From Defluviicoccus vanus (GTDB taxonomy: Bacteria > Pseudomonadota > Alphaproteobacteria > Rhodospirillales > Defluviicoccaceae), in the NCBI RefSeq assembly GCF_014672695.1, contig NZ_CP053923.1, positions 885,087 to 892,164 on the forward strand: 7,078 bases of DNA. Reading direction: 5' to 3'. Of this stretch, positions 1 to 6,247 are shown piece after piece. Below the pieces are notes generated by a model. The model was not told where the DNA came from. It saw only the letters and a list, made by a program, of their open reading frames with translations, and did not search any database. A program made the position numbers and the translations under genes. The stretch's first letter is position 1. Every line of letters starts with the position of its first letter.

Positions 1-1269
1 GCGCTGCAGGTGCCCGTTTCGCCGGTCCACCACACGATGGATCTCGAGATCATCGTCGAAGCCTTCGTGGTGGTGATCATCGGCGGCCTCGGCAGCATCA
101 CCGGTGCCTACCTTGCCTCATTGCTGATCTGCCTGCTCAACGCCTTCGGCCTGCTGGTGCTGCCGCAGATCAGCATCGTTCTTCCCTTCCTGGTGATGGC
201 AGCGGTGCTGATCCTGCGACCATGGGGACTCCTCGGCCGCCCCATAACCGACGACCGTCGCCAGTCCGGCGGCGAGCCACAACCGGTGGCGCCGCTGACC
301 CCGGCGCAGCGCAACTGGGCCTTCGCCTTTTTGCTGCTGCTCGCGGTGCTGCCGCTGCTTGCCAAGCCTTATACATTGTCGGTTGCCAGCGAAATTCTCA
401 TCTTCGCGCTCTTTACCGTCAGCCTGCACCTGCTGGTGGGCATCGGCGGCATCGTCTCCTTCGGCCACGCGGCGTTCTTCGGCCTCGGCGCCTATGGTGC
501 GGCGCTGGCCACCACCCGCCTCGGTGCGCCGCTCGAAGTGGCGATCGTCGCCGGCGCCTTGCTTGCTGCCCTCGCGGCAGCCGCGTTCAGCGCCTTCTCG
601 GTTCGCCTGAGCGGCGTGTATCTGGCGATGCTGACGCTAGCGTTTGCGCAAATCCTCTGGTCGATGGTGTTCCAGTGGGAGGGACTGGCCGGCGGTGACA
701 ATGGCATCCTCGGTGTCTGGCCCCCTGCCTACGTCGCCTCACCCGCCGCCTTCTACTATCTGACCCTCGCCGTCGCCGGCAGTCTGGTCGTTCTCCTGCG
801 CCAGATCGTCTTCTCCCCTTTCGGCATGGCGCTGCGCGCCTGCCGCGATTCGACCCTGCGTGCCGAGATGCTCGGCCTCGACCGCGAACGGGTGCAACGC
901 AAGGCCTTCGTCATCGCCGCTACCGCCGCCGGTGTCGCCGGCAGCCTGTACGCCTTTCTCAAGGGGAGCGTCTTCCCCGACGTGATGGCGGTGCCAGTGT
1001 CGGTGGAAGGCCTGGTGATGATCCTCCTGGGCGGACTGCAGACCCTCGTCGGCCCCAGCGTCGGCGCCGCCGTGTATACGATCCTGCACGTCGTCCTCTC
1101 CAGCCACACCGACCACTGGCGGATGGTGATCGGTGCGATCGTCCTCGCCCTGGTGATCGCCTTTCCGCAGGAATCATCATCGGCTTCGCCCGCAACCGCT
1201 TGCAAGCGGCGAGGATCGAGGGGGCCGCAGCGGACCGATGAGCGTACTGTCAGCCCAGGGCCTGCGTAA
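1..1269 (+). CDS. Branched-chain amino acid-type ABC transporter permease, LivH C-terminus fused to LivM (5' partial, 3' frameshifted)
   Basis: This is the membrane permease of a HAAT/Liv-family ABC importer, which carries branched-chain amino acids or related small acids across the inner membrane. The frame is open from the window edge, so the true start lies upstream. Residues here are numbered from the GTG at position 10. Residues 10-77 match the end of a LivH permease (EAFVVVIIGGLGSITGA, then a hydrophobic run ending in LRPWGLLGR). After a polar linker (about 78-100) comes a whole LivM-type domain with the hallmarks SFGHAAFFGLGAYG (150-163), GGDNGI (228-233) and the cytoplasmic ATPase-contact loop around RACRDSTLRAEMLGLDR (276-292). 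About ten hydrophobic segments are visible. No stop separates the two halves, so this is a fused LivHM. The last 30 or so residues as read (after FPQ at 385-387) are Ser/Arg/Pro-rich and not LivM-like; the proper C-terminus is in another frame (see 1168-1241). LivG and LivF follow. The family is sure; the substrate is not known. Confidence 0.9.
   Translation, partial: ALQVPVSPVHHTMDLEIIVEAFVVVIIGGLGSITGAYLASLLICLLNAFGLLVLPQISIVLPFLVMAAVLILRPWGLLGRPITDDRRQSGGEPQPVAPLTPAQRNWAFAFLLLLAVLPLLAKPYTLSVASEILIFALFTVSLHLLVGIGGIVSFGHAAFFGLGAYGAALATTRLGAPLEVAIVAGALLAALAAAAFSAFSVRLSGVYLAMLTLAFAQILWSMVFQWEGLAGGDNGILGVWPPAYVASPAAFYYLTLAVAGSLVVLLRQIVFSPFGMALRACRDSTLRAEMLGLDRERVQRKAFVIAATAAGVAGSLYAFLKGSVFPDVMAVPVSVEGLVMILLGGLQTLVGPSVGAAVYTILHVVLSSHTDHWRMVIGAIVLALVIAFPQESSSASPATACKRRGSRGPQRTDERTVSPGPA
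1168..1241 (+). other. Apparent 1-base frameshift; authentic LivM C-terminus in the neighbouring frame
   Basis: After the codons for A-F-P-Q (ending at 1170) the open frame becomes ESSSASPATACKRRG, unlike any LivM tail. Re-reading one base, as if one G were missing from the GG at 1170-1171, gives Q-GIIIGFARNRLQAARIEG followed by a TGA stop at 1239-1241. FPxGIxGF is the usual LivM ending. That stop also forms an exact ATGA overlap with the LivG start at 1238, matching the ATGA overlap between LivG and LivF. I infer that the original gene ended at 1241, and that the 1269 stop is the result of a one-base loss or a sequencing error in a G run. No X-XXY-YYZ slippery heptamer is visible, which argues against programmed frameshifting. 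Confidence 0.8.
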
Positions 1270-2008
1270 GTCCTTCGGCGGCGTAACCGCCGTCGACGGC
1301 GTTGATCTGCAGCTCGAGGCCGGCGAAATCCTAGCGATGATCGGCCCCAACGGTGCCGGCAAAACCACCACCTTCAACCTGCTGAACGGCCACCTGCGCC
1401 CGGATGCCGGCAGCGTCACCCTGCTCGGCCGGCCGATCACCGGCCTGCCGCCACGGGCGATCTGGCGCCTCGGCGTCGGGCGGACGTTTCAGATTACCGC
1501 CACCTTCGCCTCGATGACCGTGCTGGAGAACGTCCAGATCGCCCTGCTGTCGGTGCGTCGGCAGTTGCTCTCGCTGCGGCCGCGGCTGAGCCGGCTGCGG
1601 CTGGACGAAGCCTTTGCCATGCTCGAACTCGTCGGCATGGCCGATCAGGCCGATCGCCCATGCAGTTCGCTGGCCTACGGTGACCTGAAGCGGCTGGAAC
1701 TGGCCCTGGCGCTGGCCAACGCACCGAGGCTGCTGCTGATGGACGAACCCACCGCCGGCATGGCAGCGAAGGAGCGCAACGCGCTGATGCAGTTGATGGC
1801 CGAAGTTGCCCGGGAGCGGGCGATCGGCGTGCTGTTCACCGAGCACGATATGGACGTGGTGTTCGGCCACGCCAACCGGGTGCTGGTGCTTGACCGCGGC
1901 CAGGTGCTGACCGTGGGATCGCCGGCGCAGGTGCGTGCCGACCCTCGGGTGCGCGCCGTCTACCTGGGACAGGGCTCCATGGCCGGTATCGAGGGTGCGC
2001 CACGATGA
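1238..2008 (+). CDS. livG: Branched-chain amino acid-type ABC transporter ATP-binding protein LivG
   Basis: This 256-residue cytoplasmic ATPase powers the Liv-type importer together with LivF. All nucleotide-binding motifs are present: Walker A GPNGAGKT (36-43), Q-loop GRTFQ (81-85), an ABC signature in the LivG form LAYGDLKRLE (145-154), Walker B LLLMDEP (165-171) and the switch histidine in TEHDMD (H203). The C-terminal VRAVYLG (238-244) is typical of LivG and separates it from generic ABC ATPases. The length is normal for LivG. The ATG is chosen because it gives the start MSVLSAQGLRKSFGG expected for the family and overlaps the frame-corrected permease stop as ATGA. A purine-rich GAGGGGG lies about 13 bases upstream, rather distant, so translation is probably coupled to the permease. 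If the permease frameshift is real, the stop moves to 1269 and the overlap grows to 32 bases. The substrate cannot be read from the ATPase. Confidence 0.95.
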   Translation: MSVLSAQGLRKSFGGVTAVDGVDLQLEAGEILAMIGPNGAGKTTTFNLLNGHLRPDAGSVTLLGRPITGLPPRAIWRLGVGRTFQITATFASMTVLENVQIALLSVRRQLLSLRPRLSRLRLDEAFAMLELVGMADQADRPCSSLAYGDLKRLELALALANAPRLLLMDEPTAGMAAKERNALMQLMAEVARERAIGVLFTEHDMDVVFGHANRVLVLDRGQVLTVGSPAQVRADPRVRAVYLGQGSMAGIEGAPR

Positions 2009-2718
2009 TCCTCGAGGTCCGCCACCTCACCGCCTTCTATGAGCCGGCGCAAATCCTCTTCGACGTAACGCTGCGGGTCAGCGCCGGCGAGGTGGTGGTG
2101 CTAGTGGGCCGCAACGGCGCCGGCAAATCGACGACACTGCGCAGCATCATCGGCCTCGTCAGTCGCCGGCGCGGCCGCATCCTCTTCCAGGGTCGTGACG
2201 TGCTGGCCATGCCGGTGGACCGGATCGCCCGCCTCGGCCTCGGCTACGTGCCCGAAGACCGGCGGATCTTCACCGACCTTACCGTCGCCGAAAATCTCCT
2301 GGTGGGCGAGCGACCGCCGGCCGAGCGGCAATCATCGCTGCCCACCTGGAACCTCGATCGGGTGTGTGCCCTGTTCCCCAGCCTCGCCGGGCTGATGACG
2401 CAGCCGGCTGGTGCTATCAGCGGCGGCGAGCAGCAGATGCTGACCATCGCCCGGACGCTGATGGGCAACCCGACGCTGATCATGCTCGATGAACCCTCGG
2501 AAGGCTTGGCGCCGAAGGTGGTCGAGCAGATGGCACACGCGGTGATCGAGCTGAAGCGAAGCGGCCTCAGCGTACTGCTGGCCGAGCAGAACGTCCATTT
2601 CGCCCGCGCCGTCGGTGACCGCGCCTATATCCTTGAACGCGGCACCATCCAGATGGAGGGCGCGGCGGGGCCGTTGCTCGGTGACGAAGGCATCACCCGC
2701 AACTACCTTGCCGTCTGA
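2005..2718 (+). CDS. livF: Branched-chain amino acid-type ABC transporter ATP-binding protein LivF
   Basis: This is the second cytoplasmic ATPase of the importer, 237 residues, the normal LivF length. Visible motifs are Walker A GRNGAGKST (35-43), the LivF-typical VPEDRRIF (82-89) at the Q-loop, ABC signature ISGGEQQ (138-144), Walker B with LIMLDEPSEGLAP (158-170) and LLAEQN (191-196). In LivF proteins a glutamine (Q195) sits where other ABC ATPases have the switch histidine, so this is family-normal and not a defect. The start overlaps the LivG stop as ATGA, and GAGGG lies 9 bases upstream (1991-1995), so both coupling and an independent ribosome site are available. It is the last gene of the plus-strand operon in this window. 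The next gene is convergent, 42 bases away. I see no clear hairpin terminator in the gap. No periplasmic binding protein gene is present, so it must lie upstream or elsewhere. Confidence 0.95.
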   Translation: MILEVRHLTAFYEPAQILFDVTLRVSAGEVVVLVGRNGAGKSTTLRSIIGLVSRRRGRILFQGRDVLAMPVDRIARLGLGYVPEDRRIFTDLTVAENLLVGERPPAERQSSLPTWNLDRVCALFPSLAGLMTQPAGAISGGEQQMLTIARTLMGNPTLIMLDEPSEGLAPKVVEQMAHAVIELKRSGLSVLLAEQNVHFARAVGDRAYILERGTIQMEGAAGPLLGDEGITRNYLAV

Positions 2719-2760
2719 CCCTGCACCGCCTGCCCCTGCAATCGCCCTTCGAGCCCGGGG

Positions 2761-3963
2761 TCACCGCCACTCGACGCACGGCATCGTCGTCGCCGGCGGC
2801 GTGTTGCGGCTGCGTTCGGCGCGGATCACCCCATCGATGATCACCATGCCGATGCCCGGCAGATCGCCCTTCTCAACGCAGGCGAGCACGGTCGCCCCGT
2901 CCGAATGCTGTGCCTTGTCCATCAGCACCAGATCGGCGGCACGGCCGGGAGCGATGATGCCGCGGTCGAGGCCATGAATGGCGGCCGTGTTGCCGGTGGC
3001 GAAGCAGAAGGCGACCTCCGCCGGCACCTCGCCCAGGCTTGCCAGCATGGCGATCATCCTGAGGATGCCAAGCGGCTGCACCCCGGAGCCGGCCGGCGCA
3101 TCGGTGCCGAGTATCACCCGCTCCAGCTGCCTCAGCTCCTTTGCCGTGCGCAACGCCAGCAGTCCCGAGCGCAGGTTGCCGTTGTGGACGATCTCGATGG
3201 CGCGGCGGCAGCCCTCGCACAGACACACCACCTGATCGTCGGGCAGCGCGGTGTGGCCGCCGTTGATGTGGCCGATGACGTCGGCGTCCGCCTCCAACAC
3301 CACGTCCTTGTCGATCAGCCCCGAGCCGGGAATCGACGGACCGCCGGTATGGATGGTGCTGCGCATTCCGTACTTGCGCGCCCAGGCAACCATCTGCTTT
3401 GCCTCGTCGGCAGCCTTCACCGAGCCCAAGCCCACCTCGCCCAGCATCGTCACTCCCGCCGCCGCGAGATCGCGGAAATCCTCCTCGACCATTCCCTTCT
3501 CGATCACCGGGGCGCCGGCCAGCACCTTGACGCCACCCGGGGCAAAGGCGCTGAAGGCCCGCTGCGCGGTGATCGCCAGCGCCTTGACGCCGACCACGTC
3601 CTTCGGCCGACCGGGAAGGTGCACTTCGCCGGCGGAGATCATCGACGTAACCCCACCGTGCAGACAGCTGTCGATCCAGCCCAACTGGTTCTGCCGCGGC
3701 GTCCAGTCGCCGAACACCGGATGCACGTGGCTGTCGATCAGGCCCGGCGCCACCGTGGTGCCGAGCGCATCGATGATCAGCGCGGCGCCTTCGCTATCAA
3801 CCTCTTCTGCCCGGCCGACGGCGGTAATCCGACCGGCATCGACAACGATAGTGTCGGCATCGAGAATCGGTTGTCGCAGGTCACCGCTCAGCAACAGACC
3901 AATGTTGCGGATCACCATCCGCGACGACGCGGTCGTCGCTGCTGTTGCTGCTGTATCGGTCAT
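2761..3963 (-). CDS. Enamidase-like metal-dependent amidohydrolase
   Basis: This is an amidohydrolase-superfamily enzyme that I recognise as close to enamidase, the enzyme of nicotinate fermentation in Eubacterium barkeri. Enamidase hydrolyses 1,4,5,6-tetrahydro-6-oxonicotinate to 2-formylglutarate and ammonia. Numbered from an upstream ATG at 3987, the ligands are H87 and H89 (DSHVHP), bridging E184 (GEVGLG), H213 (IHTGG), H240 (GHINGG) and catalytic D296 (GTDAPAG). Shared enamidase stretches include HGGVTSMISAGE, PGRPKD, ALAIT, PLGILR, ATGN and RNTPPA near the end. The active site therefore looks intact and binuclear. The N-terminal beta-sandwich half starts at MVIRNIG (24 onward). The ATG at 3963 is preferred because GTGGAG lies 6-7 bases before it, whereas the ATG at 3987 has no convincing ribosome site. 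There is no signal peptide, so the enzyme is cytoplasmic. It is divergent from the GH3 gene and convergent with livF. Other amidohydrolases of this clade act on other cyclic amides, so the exact substrate is inferred. Confidence 0.85.
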   Translation of the reverse strand: MTDTAATAATTASSRMVIRNIGLLLSGDLRQPILDADTIVVDAGRITAVGRAEEVDSEGAALIIDALGTTVAPGLIDSHVHPVFGDWTPRQNQLGWIDSCLHGGVTSMISAGEVHLPGRPKDVVGVKALAITAQRAFSAFAPGGVKVLAGAPVIEKGMVEEDFRDLAAAGVTMLGEVGLGSVKAADEAKQMVAWARKYGMRSTIHTGGPSIPGSGLIDKDVVLEADADVIGHINGGHTALPDDQVVCLCEGCRRAIEIVHNGNLRSGLLALRTAKELRQLERVILGTDAPAGSGVQPLGILRMIAMLASLGEVPAEVAFCFATGNTAAIHGLDRGIIAPGRAADLVLMDKAQHSDGATVLACVEKGDLPGIGMVIIDGVIRAERSRNTPPATTMPCVEWR

Positions 3964-4139
3964 CGTTGCTCCACGTGTATCTGTCATTCGGGCCTGGATT
4001 GATAAGACCGAAACATGCGGGAGTCTATTCTGCTGCGACGCGTGGGCCGCTGTAACCTTGCGTAACCAATCTTGAATTGGCCTCGCAGCCCCGCACCCAT
4101 ATTCAATGGACAGGGTATTGTAACTTTAGTTGGTCGGTA
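3964..4139. promoter_or_regulatory. Divergent intergenic region between the enamidase-like gene and the GH3 gene, with candidate operators
   Basis: This region is less GC-rich than its flanks and must carry the promoters of both divergent genes. Two structures stand out. GTAACC occurs at 4052-4057 and 4062-4067, exactly 10 bases (one helical turn) apart. An inverted repeat CCAAT-CTTGA-ATTGG lies at 4066-4080. They overlap by two bases, forming a compact 29-base block. A weak sigma-70-like pair on the plus strand, TTGGCC (4077-4082) and TATTCA (4100-4105) with a 17-base spacer, follows directly; the block would then sit on its -35 element. I see no regulator gene in the window, so the binding protein is unknown. 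The promoter call is tentative. Confidence 0.4.
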
Positions 4140-5771
4140 ATGAATACGCTTGCACGGACCTCTTCGGCAAAGACGATCGTCGGCTCCACCGCTGCGTCGA
4201 CGGGTGGGTCCTGGATGCGGTTACCCGCGACTGAACTGCTCAAGGCCTATGCGGCGGTGCGCGGCAAGCTGCTGGAATACCAGGACCCGGCAGCGGCGCA
4301 GCATCGCCAGCTGCTGCGGCTGGTCCGCAAGGCGGCCGCCACCCGCTTCGGTCGCGATCACGACTTTGCCAGCATCCGCAGCGTTGCCGACTTTCAGGCG
4401 CGTGTGCCGCTGCGCACCTACAATCAGCACTGGGAAGAGTATTGGAAAGACGCCTTTCCGCGGCTGGATAACTGCACCTGGCCCGGAATGCTGCCCTACT
4501 TCGCCGTGTCCTCGGGAACCTCGTCGGGCCAGGTCAAGTACATCCCCTGCTCCGCCGAGATGGTTCGCTCCAACAAGCGCGCGGCGATGGATCTGCTCGT
4601 TCTACACATCCTCAACCGGCCGCAGAGCAGGCTGTTCGACGGCAAATGCTTTCTCCTCGGTGGCAGCACCGACCTGAAGGAACTGGCACCCGGCGTCCGT
4701 GCCGGCGACATCAGCGGCATCGCCGCGGCGGAAAAGCCGCGCTGGACGCAGCGATTCTATTTCCCGCCGCGCGAGCTCACCTTCATCACCGACTGGGAAG
4801 AGAAGATCGAACGGCTGGCGCCGCTGGCACTGCAGGAGGATATCCATTTTATCTCCGGCGCCCCCGGCTGGCTCGCCATCCTGTTCGAGAAGCTGGCCAG
4901 CCTGCGCCCCGAGACCCTCGGCCGCATCGTCGACATCTTCCCCAACCTCGACATGATGACGCACGGCGGCGTCAGCTTCGCGCCCTACCGCCGGCGTTTC
5001 GAGCGCCTGCTGGAAGGCAGCCGCGCCGACCTGCGCGAGGTCTATCCGGCGAGTGAAGGCTTCGTCGCCATCGCCGACCGCGGCCCGCAGATGGGACTGC
5101 GGATGCTGGTGGACAACGGCCTGTTCTACGAGTTCGTCCCCACCGCCGAACTCGGCTCGGCCAACCCAACGCGGCACTGGCTCGGCAACGTGGAGACCGG
5201 CATCGACTATGCCATCGTGCTCACCACCTGCGCCGGCCTGTGGAGCTACGTCATCGGCGACGTGGTCCGCTTCGTCGACCGGCGGCCGCCGCGGATTCTG
5301 ATCACCGGCCGCACCTCCTATATGCTCTCCTCCTTCGGCGAACATCTCACCGGTGATCTGGTGGAAAAGTGCGTGCTCGCAGCGAGCGAGACGATCGGCG
5401 CAACGATGGGCGAGTTCGCCGTCGGCACCCAGTTCGCCGAGACCGGCGGCGCGCTCGGCCGCCACGTCTACGTCGTCGAATTCGACCCCGGCGTCGACGA
5501 AGCCGAACGGATCAAGAGCTTTGCCACCGCCGTCGACCGCGAATTGGCTACCCGCAACGAGGACTACGAGGAGCGTCGGGTGATCGCGACCGGTGTCAGG
5601 ATGCCGGTGGTCCTCAGCGTCCCGCCGGGAACCTTCGCCGGCTGGATGAAGAGCATCGGCAAGCTGGGCGGCCAGAACAAGGTGCCCCGGGTGATCAACG
5701 ACCAGACCCAGCTCAAAAGTTTGCTGGACTTTGCCGAACGCTCCGGCGCGGTGGCGTCGGACCGACTGTAG
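4140..5771 (+). CDS. GH3 auxin-responsive promoter family protein (acyl-adenylate/amido synthetase-like)
   Basis: This 543-residue cytoplasmic protein belongs to the GH3 family. Plant members adenylate auxin, jasmonate or benzoates with ATP and conjugate them to amino acids; bacterial members are mostly uncharacterised. Visible motifs, numbered from the ATG at 4140, are the P-loop-like SSGTSSGQVKYIP (124-136), YPASEGF (302-308), LTTCAGLWSYVIGDVVRF (361-378, with the GD pair expected to contact the acyl-adenylate), GRTSYMLSSFGEHL (390-403) and a C-terminal KLGGQNKVPRV (508-518) with the lysine region of the mobile C-domain. The length is slightly shorter than plant GH3 proteins (about 600) and normal for bacterial ones. 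The start is uncertain. An in-frame TTG at 4077 would add an unlikely Trp/Cys-containing leader. The ATG at 4215 (MRLPATELL) has GGGTGGG ahead of it and would remove a Ser/Thr-rich low-complexity stretch. The gene is divergent from the enamidase-like gene, so they may be co-regulated. The acyl substrate and acceptor are unknown. Confidence 0.88.
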   Translation: MNTLARTSSAKTIVGSTAASTGGSWMRLPATELLKAYAAVRGKLLEYQDPAAAQHRQLLRLVRKAAATRFGRDHDFASIRSVADFQARVPLRTYNQHWEEYWKDAFPRLDNCTWPGMLPYFAVSSGTSSGQVKYIPCSAEMVRSNKRAAMDLLVLHILNRPQSRLFDGKCFLLGGSTDLKELAPGVRAGDISGIAAAEKPRWTQRFYFPPRELTFITDWEEKIERLAPLALQEDIHFISGAPGWLAILFEKLASLRPETLGRIVDIFPNLDMMTHGGVSFAPYRRRFERLLEGSRADLREVYPASEGFVAIADRGPQMGLRMLVDNGLFYEFVPTAELGSANPTRHWLGNVETGIDYAIVLTTCAGLWSYVIGDVVRFVDRRPPRILITGRTSYMLSSFGEHLTGDLVEKCVLAASETIGATMGEFAVGTQFAETGGALGRHVYVVEFDPGVDEAERIKSFATAVDRELATRNEDYEERRVIATGVRMPVVLSVPPGTFAGWMKSIGKLGGQNKVPRVINDQTQLKSLLDFAERSGAVASDRL

Positions 5772-5780
5772 GTTGTTTTC

Positions 5781-5814
5781 TCGTCATGGCCGGGCTCGTC
5801 CCGGCCATTTACGA
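5781..5814. repeat. Alphaproteobacterial REP-like intergenic palindrome
   Basis: A 9-bp perfect stem ATGGCCGGG / CCCGGCCAT with loop CTCGT (5786-5808) is flanked by outer arms TCGT (5781-5784) and ACGA (5811-5814). This motif is a very common dispersed repeat in alphaproteobacterial genomes. Conceptual translation gives the tell-tale VMAGLVPAI peptide, often mis-annotated as protein. It starts 10 bases after the GH3 stop. It could stabilise or end the GH3 transcript, but no T-tract follows, so I call it a repeat and not a terminator. Confidence 0.75.
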
Positions 5815-5860
5815 GACCGCGCTGCCCGGCTCGCCTCTCTCGACTTCGACCGCCTCCCGG

Positions 5861-5890
5861 TCTAGATGGTTGGAATGACTTTCTAGAAAG
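5861..5890. promoter_or_regulatory. Paired TCTAGA sites and 12-bp palindrome upstream of the antitoxin gene (candidate operator)
   Basis: TCTAGA occurs at 5861-5866 and 5882-5887, 21 bases apart, about two helical turns. The second lies inside a perfect 12-bp palindrome CTTTCTAGAAAG (5879-5890) that runs into the ribosome binding site AAAGGGG (5887-5893), 9 bases before the ATG at 5903. VapB antitoxins commonly repress their own operon by binding inverted repeats at this place, so this is a plausible autoregulatory operator. Binding itself is inferred. Confidence 0.4.
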
Positions 5891-5902
5891 GGGCAGGCGC
5901 CG

Positions 5903-6160
5903 ATGGCAAACAGCCTCAACGATCCCGAAACCGACCGCCTCGCTCGCGAGGTGGCGGCGCTCACCGGCGAGACCCTGACCGAAGCGGTGCGCAAGGCGCT
6001 CGCCGAGCGACTCGAACGCGAGCGGCGGAGGCACCCTGTGGATGAGGGGTTGGCCGAACGCCTCGATGCCATCGCCCTCCACTGCGCCCAGTTGCCGGAC
6101 CTGGACACCCGGTCCGCGGAGGAGATCATCGGCTACGATGCGTCCGGCGTGCCCCGCTGA
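5903..6160 (+). CDS. vapB: VapB-type antitoxin (Rv0623/PSK-like), orphan
   Basis: This 85-residue protein resembles type II antitoxins of the VapB/Rv0623 family, which bind and inhibit a VapC PIN-domain RNase and repress their own operon. The N-terminal part, NDPETDRLAREVAALTGE with TLTEAVRKALAERLERER (about 6-41), is the DNA-binding/dimerisation region. It is followed by a charged helix and the toxin-binding tail EEIIGYDASGVP (73-84), whose GYD..G.P is a family signature. AAAGGGG lies 9 bases upstream of the ATG. The stop (TGA, 6158-6160) shares its A with the ATG of a VapC reading frame, the usual vapBC arrangement, but that toxin is broken. The antitoxin is therefore intact but without its partner here; it may still act as a DNA-binding repressor or neutralise a VapC encoded elsewhere. 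Confidence 0.88.
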   Translation: MANSLNDPETDRLAREVAALTGETLTEAVRKALAERLERERRRHPVDEGLAERLDAIALHCAQLPDLDTRSAEEIIGYDASGVPR

Positions 6161-6232
6161 TGGTGACCGACACATCGGCCCTCAAGAGCAGGTCCCGTAT
6201 GCTTGGCGTGATCGGCCAATCTCCGTCAATCC

Positions 6233-6246
6233 CGAATAAATATTCG
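6233..6246. repeat. AT-rich inverted repeat CGAATA-AA-TATTCG
   Basis: Perfect 6-bp arms with a 2-base centre sit one base from the next palindrome. Read on the minus strand, this is the A/T-rich stretch that follows the strong hairpin at 6248-6267, so it could act as a crude U-rich tail for a terminator of the minus-strand gene. Confidence 0.5.
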
Positions 6247-6247
6247 A

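Noticed and set aside
2719..2760. Terminator between the convergent livF and enamidase-like genes
   Set aside because: The 42-base gap has no clear stem-loop or T-tract.
2905..4002. Long plus-strand open frame (365 residues) opposite the enamidase-like gene
   Set aside because: His/Gln/Arg-rich composition with no recognisable domain; a mirror frame of a GC-rich gene whose minus-strand product has all catalytic motifs.
4077..4139. TTG start at 4077 for the GH3 gene
   Set aside because: No ribosome binding site before it, and the extra residues (MASQPRTHIQWTGYCNFSWSV) look like translated promoter region covering the candidate operator block.
4602..5465. Minus-strand open frame (287 residues) within the GH3 gene
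   Set aside because: Antisense shadow of strongly conserved GH3 motifs; no ribosome site or recognisable fold.
5369..5878. Plus-strand open frame ending in a VMAGLVPAI peptide
   Set aside because: It overlaps the GH3 gene in another frame, is Arg-rich shadow sequence, and its end is only a translation of the palindromic repeat at 5781-5814.
5564..6175. Minus-strand open frame (203 residues) spanning the GH3 end, the repeat and vapB
   Set aside because: It crosses two supported plus-strand genes and a repeat, with no domain similarity.
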